Under the pieces are notes generated by a model. That model ran no database searches. It was not told the origin of the DNA and was given only the letters and a program-made list of their open reading frames with translations. This document shows, piece by piece, positions 19,656 through 31,933 of a DNA stretch of 64,000 nt. Positions within the stretch are counted from its first letter, which is position 1. Every line of letters begins with the position of its first letter. The position numbers were made by a program, and so were the translations under genes. The DNA is from Megaleporinus macrocephalus (Eukaryota > Chordata > Actinopteri > Characiformes > Anostomidae): assembly GCA_021613375.1 (NCBI GenBank), contig CM038726.1, positions 4,931,062 to 4,995,061 on the forward strand, written 5' to 3'.

Positions 19656-22600
19656 GGAGAAACCAGAATGATATCTGATATTCTTACGGGTGAAAATATA
19701 CTATATTATATAATATAATATATATAATATAATATATTATATATTAATAAGATAATGGCTTTTAAGCAGTCAATTTAGGTGCACCACATTTATGGATTGG
19801 CTAAATAAAATACCGGGGGGATTCTTTTAAAACCTCTACTGGCGACAGGACCCCCTTTCTGCATCCCAATTTGGCAAACTTTTCACATCTACATGATTCA
19901 TCATGAAAATTTAAATTTTACTTCAGTTGTGTTTCAATGATACGTGTTGTTTATATTCTGTGAAAGATTCTTGATTATTGGATCAATAGATATACCCAAA
20001 GTCCTTTGAAAAGCCTTTATCCTATCTGATCAATAAGTGTATTTTCAACACAAGATCTGATTAGAACAGATGTAAATAATCATACATACAATACAAAGTA
20101 ACATGAATATCTTATTGTGAGAGAAGTAGATCAGATCTTGAGCTCCAGTTTGAAGAACAAAGTTAGGTTCCAGATTTCTCCTGGACGCCCCAGACATTGT
20201 ATGAATGTGTTCTGTTCCTTCAGCAGCAAATCTTGATTGAGCTTAATGAAGTACTGAGCAGTCAAAGCAGGTACTAGATGAGAACTGTAAATAATACTGG
20301 GTTGTTTCCACAAGGAGAGGCTTGGAAATGGTTAAATAAGCACACTGACGTTTGTATTTAGGTAAAGACATCAAAACTATAAAATATCATGTATGGAATT
20401 ATTCTTGGAGCAGAATAAAACATCTGGTTGTGTTTAAAGAATGTTTCGAGGGTATTTTAGAAATGAGCTCATTTGCTCTGATGCAGGTTTACATACTTTG
20501 AACATTCTGACCAGCAGCTTCATGAGGAGCCACATGAGCTGCTTCTCTAACAGGACTGAAGAAGATAGTGTACATGCTGAGATCTTGTTCTGATAAACAG
20601 GTTCGGGGGTTTTATAGCTCTTCTAAAAATATAAGAGCTTATAAAAATATCTTTTTTATTTCAATGCAGTAAAATGTTTGTTTTAGACATGTTTTGGTAC
20701 TTTCAGATGAAAATGTTCAAATCAAAACATCTTTATATTTATAAACATATGTTCAGTTAGGTGTATCTAAACCTTTGACTGTCAGTGCACTTTATATTGC
20801 TCCTTGGACTCTGATGATCGGTGTTTAATATAATTTATAAACTCCGGAGCAGTTCCAGCCACAAATCTATGTGCATACAAGTTTGAAATGCTTTCATTTC
20901 ACTAAAACTCTTTCAGGACTGATTCAGTACAAATAATGCTAATTTACCATTAACATTTGGTAAGCATCATTGTGGTTTTGTTTTTCAGTAGTTTCCCAAA
21001 GTGAAACTAACATTACCAGTAATTAAGTGTTAATATAAAACCATAGTAAACACTTGACTGTAGTATTTTTGGGAAAACTACAGATCTTGGTTCTACCAAT
21101 AAGCATTAAATACTACTATGGAAACTTTTATGGATTGGCTGAATTAAAGACCTTGAACTGCTGCTGGTGGATGGGGGGATTCTTCAAAAACCTCTACTGG
21201 TGGCAGGATCCCCTTTTCTGCACCCAGATTGGCAAATATTTCACATCTACATGTTTCAAGTGACATATCGTTGCTGTCCACAAAAAAAAAGGAGTACCTC
21301 CAAAACGGCAACTTCACAGGAGAGTACAAAAACAGTCAATGGAATACATAACTCAATGGAACCAGATTTTTTTCCCAAGCTGTTTTAGAGCATTTCTATT
21401 GGTCTATTCTTCATGAAATGTTCACACAAGATTAACGGCAGCTGCTAAGTTCAAACAATATAGAAAACGGGAAAGGATATCTATCATTTAGAACAGTACA
21501 ACAAGTTCGCATATATGTGATTTGGATGCAGTCCTGCTGGTTACTCTATATTTCGTTGTAACTGTATCTAATACAGTCCTGTTTTTTTATCATGATGACA
21601 TAATGCTGTTACATGTACTTTGTTACTAACCAACTGTGGTTGTAGGTAAATGTGTACAGCAAACAGCCAGAGGGGAAATCTTGACACAGAGTAACAGACC
21701 AAGGCTGGATAATATAATATTCTGTAGAAACACTATCCACATGGTTGGCAGCACTCAGAAAGCATGGGGTCATTCATTTTACTAATGCAAACTTAATTAT
21801 CATCTGATGCCATGTTGTCTTTGGCATTTGTCATGCTATTGAATTGTTGCAGTGCTGCCCAGCTTTAGGAATTAGTGGGGTGTAGTTGTGTGGTTGTATA
21901 GAAGATGTAGGGTGGTTGTAGAAACTGAGGGTTGGTTGTAGAAGCTGTGGGGTGGTTGTTTGGTACCTGTGGGTGGCTGTAGAAGCTGTGCGGTGGTTCT
22001 TGCAGCTGTGGGGTGGTTATTGAAGCTGCAGGGTGGTTTTATAGTAGCTGTGGGGTGGATGTAGAAGCTGTGGGGTGTTTGTAAAAGCTGTGGGGTGGTT
22101 CAGTAGTAGCTGTGAGGTAGTTTTAATAACTGGGGTGGTTGTAGAAGCTGTGAGGTGGTTGTATAGTAGCTGTGGGATGGTTGTATTAGCTGTGGAGTGG
22201 TTCTATAGTAGCTGTGGTGTTGAACTTTAGCTATTGCATAATTATCGTAACAGTGGGGTGGTTATGGTAGCTGTGGGCTGGTTGTTGTAGCTGTGGGGTG
22301 GTTGTGATATAGCCGTAGTGTGGGTGTAGAAGCTGTGGAGTAGTTGTGTAGTAGCTGCGGAGTGATTGTGATGGCTGTGGGGTGGTTGTAGCTGTGGAGT
22401 GGTTGTATAATAGCTGTGGGATGGTTGTATAGTAGCTGTGGGGTGGTTGTGTAGTAGCCGTGGTGTGGGTTTAGAAGCTGTGGAGTGGCTGTGTAGTAGC
22501 TGCGGAGTGATTGTGATGGCTGTGGGGTGGTTGTAGCTGTGGAGTGGTTGTATAATAGCTGTGGGATGGTTGTATAGTAGCTGTGGGGTGGTTGTGTAGT

Positions 22601-25600
22601 AGCCGTGGTGTGGGTGTAGAAGCTGTGGAGTGGCTGTGTAGTAGCTGCGGAGTGATTGTGATGGCTGTTGGGTGGTTGTAGCTGTGGAGTGGCTGTGTAG
22701 TAGCTGCGGAGTGATTGTGATGGCTGTTGGGTGGTTGTAGCTGTGGAGTGGTTGTGTAGTAGCTGTGGGATGGTTGTATAGTAGCTGTGGGGTGGTTGTG
22801 TAGTAGCCGTGGTGTGGGTTTAGAAGCTGTGGAGTGGCTGTGTAGTAGCTGCGGAGTGATTGTGATGGCTGTGGGGTGGTTGTAGCTGTGGAGTGGTTGT
22901 ATAATAGCTGTGGAATGGTTGTATAGTAGCTGCGTTGAGGTTGAGAAAGCTGTGGGGTGGTTGTGTAGTAGCTGTGGAGTGATCATGGTAGCTGTGTGGT
23001 GGTTACGGTAGCTGTTGTGTTGTTGTGGAAGCTGTGCGGTGGTTATTGTAGTTGTGGAAGCTGTGGGGTTGTTGTAGCTGTGTTGTGGCAGTAGAAGCTG
23101 TGGAGTGGTTGTATATTAGCCATGTTGTGGGTGCAGAAGCTGTGGGTTGTGTCTATAGTAGTTGTGTTTTGGGTGTAGAAACTGTGGGTTGGTAATGGAG
23201 CTGTGGGTGGTTGTTGTAGCTGTGGGTTGATAGTAAAAGCTGTGGAGTTGTTGTATTAGTAGGAGTGTGGTGGCTGTTGTAGGTGTTGTCAGTGTAGAAG
23301 CTGTGGGTTGATAGTGAAAGCCATGAGGTAGGGGTTGTAGCAGTGGGATGGTTGTTGTAGCTGTAGGGTGGTTGTATAGTAGCTGTGGAGGAGGTGTGGG
23401 TGTAGAAGCTGTGGGTTGTGGTAAGCTGACGGTGTTCACTCTGAACAGGTTGAAATTTCTATATTAAATAAACAATTACAAAGCCCTCGTTTATATTATC
23501 AGGGGTCTAAGATGACTTGGTAAGTAAGAGAACTGCTTACAGTGAAGCCATTTAACGTCATATTAATATTAATATAAAGTCTGTTTAGTGTTATAAAATA
23601 TTAACAGTTTTCCAGTCTGTTGTCTTGGGACCTGTTAAAGTAAGCTTTTGAATACACTTTAACAAGACACTTACCTGAGCCCAATGAATATTTCTTATTA
23701 ACTATTTATTATTGTTAGTTATTTAGCAAATAAAATATCAAGTGTCAGTGAATAATATTTTCAATTGAATTGCTTTTCCTTCTGTTTAAGAGAAGCAAAT
23801 CAACTGAAGATTTCAAGTATCCAAAAAAAAAACAGAGATAATAAATCGTCATGTAGGAATAAATTACAGATTTCAGATGAATTTCTATAAATGCGGGTTT
23901 AAAGTCGGATAAAGTCTGAGCGCCCTAATCCGCTGTGCGACCGGACTCAGGCTGCATCTGTCCGCCTCGACCCATCTCCCCCCCTGGGCCCGCCGTGCTG
24001 GTGGGGGTCGGCCAGCTTTGTGGGCATCGGGCTAAATTGGGCGGAAAATGAATGAATCGCTTCACGGCTCACAGCAGCCGCCAAAAGTGAAGCCTATTCA
24101 GATGCAGTAATGGACTCCAGTGGAAACAAAAGGTTTAATTCTCTCTGTGTGAGAACTAAAGCCACCAACGAATCAGAAAACAGAGACTATAGGCCTTTTA
24201 AAGCCCAGCCATCTGAAGTCTGCGGGTAAAGACGGGGACACTGTGGAGCGTTTTAAACATGCAGCACTCAGCTGGGTTAAGGTCGCTCGTATATTTTTAC
24301 ACATCTTACACGTTAGGCCAGTACCGTAGTCTTGAAAGTGCTTCTAGGTTTCGTTCCAGTTTACTTTAACTTGAAAGAAACACTCCCGCATTTTTAAATC
24401 TGATCTTATTAAAATGCCCATCCTAGCATATTATCACTTGCCTTTAGCAGTGGACAAGTTTAACAAGTCTATCTGTATTTAGTAAAAGAACAGAAAAGCC
24501 TTTAACTCCTAACACTTACAAAAGAAGACGACGGGCAGCTGCTTTAACACCTGCCCACTGACTTCTATTATAAGTAGGCATAGCACTGATTTTTGATTTG
24601 CAGGCATTCCCAGCGTAGCTCAGCTTGAAGGTTTTATCTTTGCTGCGTCAATAAATCAGCCACCGTTTCTCTTTTAAGTAAATCTAATGCAGTTTATAGA
24701 CGTTAATATGCTACTAACTTGCGCTATTACATTCAATATGATACATTCATATGCCAACATGTGAAGACTTCCAGCCCAGGTTGATTTTGTTGTGTAAATA
24801 AGCACCATTTGTTTACCAAATTAATTGGACATTGTGGGTTTTTTTTTACATGTGGTGTAACATATAGTAAAACATAGAAGAGAACATATGCCATACGTTT
24901 TGCACAGGTCAAATTTTTATGTATGTTTGTTTTGTATGTTTTATATGTTTATAGGTCATATATGTTTTGAACCATACACGCTGATTTACAAATAAAGTAG
25001 GTAGGTTTTAGATTGACAGATTGATTTTATATTATATATTATATCATATTTATTATTTTGTTTCAAAAGGAAGAATTTTGTGGCTCTAAACATCAGTGAG
25101 GGTGGATGAGACCAACCTACTGCAAGATGAATTGGTGGCTATATGTAAATGAGTCAGTTAATGTGAAATCACAAAACCAATCAGTTTCAAACAGACTACT
25201 TGTGTAGCGCAGTTTAAAGAAATGGTTAGTATCACCATTTCAGATGAACTTTTTTTATTTGTTTAAATTTTTCCGTTCCACCTTAAATGGTGGGACCAGA
25301 ATGTAACTGCTGGATCATTTAAGGTGGAACGGGAACATTTGAACAAGAAGCTGGCGAAATCAGAAAATGTCACCAGCATTAAAATAATAATGAAAAACTA
25401 AAATAATAATAATAATAATGAATGATTAGGCTATTTTGATGGTGTAAATCAACTAATCAACGAACTAATCAAGGTTTATACGCTCTGTTTGAATCTCTTA
25501 TGGCCACATGGTGCCTCCTTTTATGATAAAGCACCTTTGATATGGTTTTCATTTGAAGCTGTTGGCTGTTATCTTGATATATAAACCTGGGAAATTATTT

Positions 25601-25931
25601 CAGTTCGTTATCAGTTCAGTATCAGTACATTTTCAGCACATGTTAATAAAACCACGACAATACTGAGACCTTAATAATGCCAAAGTCATTTTGGTGGCTA
25701 TAATTGTATTAAAAGTTTTCATACCATATAATCTCCAACTGCACAATGTATTTCCTTATGAAAGTGCTTACACCCCCTCCCCCCCACCCCCTCCCCCCCT
25801 GCATTTACAGTGTATTCCTTTATTTTTGTTGCACTTTCTGTTTATGGACTGTATGTTCTAGATGGTGTGGGTTTTAAAACTTCATACTACGTAACAGTCT
25901 TAGGCTGAAAGTTTAGTTTGCACATGTGTGT

Positions 25932-25969
<38 letters not shown>

Positions 25970-26711
25970 GCGTGCGTGCGTGCAAGCATTGGAACAACAG
26001 CACCCGCCGAGGAGAGAGTGCAGCTGTAGTCGCGCTTGTGTCATTGTAGCAACATCTTTTCGGAATGCCAGAGAAGAATGTGGCTGAGGAGAAACACACA
26101 CACACACACACACAGAGCGCTGCGTGATCCCACCCGTGGATATCATTGTTCAGTCCTGAGGAGCTTTTTAGTCAGACAATACAGAGCCCACACAGCGCTC
26201 AGAAGAGGGGAGAGCTGCAGACGTCTCAGTGTAGACTTCTCAATTATAGTTTGGTCTGATTTGAAAGCGGCGTTGATTATTAATGCGCACACGGTCGTTT
26301 GCAGAAGCTGCACTCTCTAGAGGGAGTGAATTTAGGTGTGACATTTCTACAGATTTTTTACACTATTTTAAATGTGCTATAACGTGTAATATTATTGGTA
26401 TTATTATTATTATTATTGTTTAGTTTTTTTATTTTTTTTATTTTTTATTTTTTTTTTGCAATATTGCTTTTTGTATAAGAATTTATACTAGTGGTTTGTA
26501 TAGTGCAGTGTGTTGCACTGCTGCCCTCCATGCTGTACACTGGGATTTAATACCTCACCTGGGTAACTACCTGACACTATACCAATATGAGTCCTTGGGT
26601 AAGACTCCTAGCACTACCTTCACCTACCTGTGCACAAGTAAACTGCAACACTACCGCCAAATACTGTAAATATAAACCTACTTATAAAACTGTATGTAAA
26701 CGTATTAAAAC

Positions 26712-26775
<64 letters not shown>

Positions 26776-28249
26776 CAACACAATAAGTGCTGTCCACTTA
26801 TATTACATTTCTAAGGACCATTTTAGCTTTGAATGCTTTTCTGAATGAGGCTTAATAAAGGACAGCCAATCAGAATAGAGCTCATTTACCTCATATCAGT
26901 CTTAAAGGTGCAGTAACTAAAATGACCTGTTTTATTCTGAGGGACAAATAGAGGTTAGAAAAAAATAATTTGAAAAAATGTAGAAATGCAGAATATGTAT
27001 CTACACGTATGTTATTAAATTAATCTGAACTGTAAGTTAAATAAGCTATTTTCTTCCTGACAGGAAGCTTTTATTTACTCAACAAAACACTCTATGTCTT
27101 AAATATTAATCAGTATTAATAGAGTAAGTAGTGCTTTTACATACATCAGTGTTTATTTAACTCTTTCCAAGCTTTTCCTAAACAACCCAGTATTATTATC
27201 AGTTCTCATCTAATACCTGCTTTGACTGCTCAGTACTCAGTACTAAATCGAGATTTGCTGCTGAAGGAACTGAACACATTCATACAATGTTTGGGGCGTC
27301 CAGGAGAAATCTGGAACCTAACTTTATTCTTCAAACTGGAGCTCAAGATACTATCAGAATAAGATATTTATGCTACCTTGTATTGCATTTATATTTATTT
27401 ACCTCTGTTCTAATGAGATCTGGATAAGATAAAGACTAGTAGAGTAGACCTAGAATACTTAAACTAATCTTAATCTTAACTAAAACAATCCTAAATCCTA
27501 AATCTGAGCTTATGCCGTATTAAATAATTGATATTTCTAAATGATATTGGGACTATCAAAATGAGGTGTGATCTTATTTTTTTCTTAAATGTGGTTGGTT
27601 CTTGGTTTCTACACCAGATTCCTTTTAAGAGATGAAACAGCTCCAAATAAAACAGGACGATCTTTCATCTGAGAGGCAGCAATCAGGAGGCTGGCGGGTG
27701 TTAATTTTATTTATGAATGCAAACTTAAGGGATATATGTGGAAAATGTTGTGATGTGATATGTTGTGACTGCTTAGCACTGCATTCATTAATTTCTTCAT
27801 TCATTCTTTAATTTGTTTGTTCGGCCTTATTTATTTATTTAATTATTTATTCATTTATTTGTGAACGTTGAGTCATTTTTATAACACATTGTTCCCACAC
27901 TGAGCCGGTGGCTGAGGACGCTTTGTGTTTTATTCCTAGCGCCTCCTGACTTGCGCTTATGGGATGCACATGTTAAACATGACCTCTGACCCCCGGTGAT
28001 TGACAGAGAGGGCGGACGCTTACCCTTCTTTCTTTTTCCCCTTTCCCCGCTCATCCACGCAAACGCATTTCGCCCACTGTCGATTGTAACTTAGCCCCGC
28101 GGTCGCCGAGCCCGTCGAGGCAGGTGTACGCGGGTGCTGTGTTCTTGCACAACAGCCGCAGTTGAAACGGTGCATTAACGTTGGTGATGCAGGGTTTTGG
28201 CGGGGTCCGCGTGCGCTCGTACCTCGGTTTGTTAGATGGCAGGTGCCGG

Positions 28250-28284
<35 letters not shown>

Positions 28285-28522
28285 CATGAACGCGGTGTGT
28301 GTCGGAGTTTGTGTGTGTGTGTGTGTTAGAGAGAAGGACACAGGTGCCCTTGCAGTGTATGGTGACGTGAGTAGACTGTGAATGGGGCAGGTGGTAGGGA
28401 GGGGAGGGGCTCATGGATTCTAGAATGTCCAGTCCGTGCTCTGAACGTGATTGGCTTGCCTGAGCATTCTAGCACATCCTGCCCTGCCTCTCTCTCTCAC
28501 ACACACACACACACACTGCGCA

Positions 28523-28556
<34 letters not shown>

Positions 28557-29148
28557 ACAGACCGGTATAGACAATTTGTCGCTGTGAGATGAAAAATGGC
28601 ACTATGCAAATGGGGGAGTGACCGTGGGGGTTAGAAGCGATGCCCCTCCCCCTTTAAAAGAAGCAGGCACATCCACGTACTGGCTGGTATGGATGTGTAG
28701 GATTTATAGGCGGTCATTTAGCTGGCCGGTCACTCTGCGGCAAAACCCTCCCTTCAATTTTCACGTCCTTCTCTCACTCCTCCAGCTCTCGGCCTCTTTT
28801 CCTTAAAGCCCCCCAAAGCCTACTGTCAGTCGCTCTCGCTTTCTTTCTCTTTTTGCCTCTTTTCCCTCCCTCTGTCTTTTCCCTTTGTCTTTTTCCACCT
28901 CTTTCTCCATCTGCGATTTCCAACATGGCCGTCCGAGGCGCCCCTCCACCCCCTTTCCTCGCTCGCCGCACCTCCTCGCCACCTCGCGCAAGGTCACTCC
29001 CTCGTTCTTTCTCTACCTCCGCAACCTTCCCTCCATCATCCCACCTTTCCGTCTTTCGCCCGAACGTGCGTGGGGCGCTATGTCTTTTGCGGTGCTGCGT
29101 CAAATAGAGGGGTGAAGAAGAAGAAGAAGAAGAAAGCCCGTGTGTGTA

Positions 29149-29209
<61 letters not shown>

Positions 29210-30009
29210 CGTTGGGGAGGGGTGCAGGGTGATTGGACACGCTAGGTGCCTCTCTGTACAATGCTGCAGAGCGCCGGAGTTGTCCATGAATATGGATGAG
29301 AGAGAGCGGAGAGGGTGATGCAGTAGGAAGATTCCCCCCTTCAGTCCTCCGCCGCTTGAACAATACACAGCCTCTCTGCCTCCAACACACACACACACAC
29401 ACACATACACACACTCACACACACACTCACACATACACGCGTAGACACACACACACACACGTACGGCAGCTGCATAAAGATCTCACACAATCAGAGAGAG
29501 AACGAGCAGGAGACGGGGAGCTCTGTGGGGATGGAGAGAAGGACTCTCTGACGCTGTCCCCCCGTATCTCGGAGACTAACCCGGAGAAAGAGGGGAGAAT
29601 AGAGGTTCGACCGGCCGAATTCTTCGACGCTGAGCGCTCTTCTCCATGCCCATACAGCCGCCGGCTCCTTTGCGCCCCGCGTTCATGGCCGTCTGAGCTG
29701 ATCTGGACCACAAGCTCGCCACAATGGGTGAGAGATCCAGCTCCCCTTTTGTTGACTTGTTGAATGCGGTGCATCCAGTTGGGGTTTTTTGTGTGCGTTT
29801 CATCTTTTCTTTCATCGTCCTCCATCAGCGGCCATCCATTCATTCCATGAGTCGAAGTGGCTTGTTTGTCCTTGCCGAGTGTTCAGGACGGGCCCCCCTT
29901 TTCACATGTGTGCGTATATATTAGAGTGTGAGTATTAGGGTGCTTACAATGCAATCCCTCTTGACCCACCCCCTCATGTGCTTGGACAAAACTCCCCTGA
30001 CACTTTGAG

Positions 30010-30080
<71 letters not shown>

Positions 30081-31890
30081 ATGCACATAATGCACATGTA
30101 TATGGATGTGTGGTAGGGGGTGAGAGTGTGAGGGTAATGGTGAAATGGTTGGGTTTGAGTCCCCAGCCCTCTGCCTGCATTTGCGGCTGTGTTACTTTGG
30201 TTCCCTGGCGGATCGCAGCAACAGATTGTCATATTTACTCTGGAGCAGGATGCAGAAAAACCTGTTACTCGTGCCGCGGCTTCTCCTCGCACCTCCCCTC
30301 TCATTACCCACACGCGGCACTGTGCCGCAAGCAGGAGGGGGAAGATGGCTCCCCCCGCTCTCCTCCGCTGGTCTGGGAACAGCTCTTGAACGCAGTCTGG
30401 CTCGGGTTGCTCTTAGACCGCAGGTAACAAACGTGCAACCACCTCTGCACCTTCAGACCATTCACACCAAGCGGGGCCGTGAAAAACGAAGCGTGTTCTG
30501 AGAGAAGAAGATATGACCGAAGGCAAAATGACGACAACCAAAGTCTGACCAAAATCTAAGCCGAGGGAACCGGGACCAGGGCTGCCTTTGTAATCTCTGA
30601 GCCAATTCTCAATCATGGAGCCGTGACCCCATGTGGAAACAGTCATTCCGGAGGGGGGGCGTGAACTCAGGCACGGCAGGAAAGAAGACTTCGAAATCTT
30701 CCGCCGTTCTTTCACATGCCAAGGTCAAATGTTCGTCTGGACGTGAGGTCGCCGTGCCCTGCGCTCTGCCCACGGTGTGAGGTTCAGGCAACATTTCATG
30801 GTCACGTGAGACACGGGCACACGCGAAATATGCATTTGGCTGCTAAGTGCGTGGCAAGTTGCCGGTGCATGGGGTCATGGCGCATTATTCGCTGCCCGTT
30901 GTAAGGCCGGGGTCAAGGCATGTTTGGCGGTTACATGTCAGACATGTGCACGGCTGTTTTGTTTCTCACGTGAGACGCCGTGTGTGAAAGATGTGTTTAG
31001 CATCTAAGTGTGCGGCAAGATGCTGCATTTTACGGCCGCAATAGACACGGGGTCGTGGCACATCATTTGCTGCCTGTTTTACAGATGGGGTCATGTCACA
31101 TTTGCAGGATACGTGAGTGACATCTCTATGGCGGGTTCATTGATTACTAAGCAACGATGTCATGGCGCAATTGCCGGTCACGTGAAACATAAGGTCGTGG
31201 GTCCATAATAGATTCACGGCTTGGTCATCGCCTCCAAAACCGTGATTCCATTTGGTTCGGTTCTGACAGTTTTTCCTGCCGTCACGTTTTCTCTTATTAT
31301 CCCCGCGCCTGCCGTCCACTCCCCCAGAAGATACATTTCACGTAGAGCTCCCGGGAACCATCAGAACTTCCAGAACTCCTTCTAGAAACCTCGGAAGCAG
31401 CGGACCGCCGTCTTCTGCTTCCATCCCCTGATTGACCGCCCCTTTAACAGAGTCCGCATTGATGAAGCTCACCCTCACATCCTCTCCTTTAACAGCTCTC
31501 TCATTGAGAAGATTGAGATCTGCCCTCTGTGTCTTACTGCAGCTCAGCGTGTGAATCAGAGTCGTATCATTAGATGTCAGTCAGGCAGCAGTGTGAGGCG
31601 GAGAGGGCTGGAGGAGGGAGGGGGAGAGTGATGCCGGAGCGATGATGTAATGCATATCCCACTGCGCACCTGGGCTGCTGCAGAGGACAGGTATGAGGCT
31701 CCATCTCCATCTTTAGCATACCTGCTACCAAGGCCGTTCTCAGTGGCCGGAGCTTCGTGCCTGTCTTTCCACCGGACCGAAGAAGATTAAAAACATCATT
31801 ACGAGGCTCAGCCTCATGCCCGAGAATCGCCTCTCGGCGGCCGACATTTGCATTGATTATTTAACGAACAATTTTCTCAAGAGTGCAAAG

Positions 31891-31933
<43 letters not shown>

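Noticed and set aside
22471..23439. 171- and 107-codon - strand frames rich in His, Pro and Thr
   Set aside because: They are translation of the GTAGCTGTGGGGTGG minisatellite, with no unique flank, signal peptide or domain.
28774..29115. Overlapping frames on both strands in the pyrimidine-rich segment near 28850..29100
   Set aside because: Low-complexity CT-rich sequence gives Pro/Ser- or Glu/Arg-rich frames on both strands. No recognised protein, and no coding evidence beyond an isolated ATGGCC.
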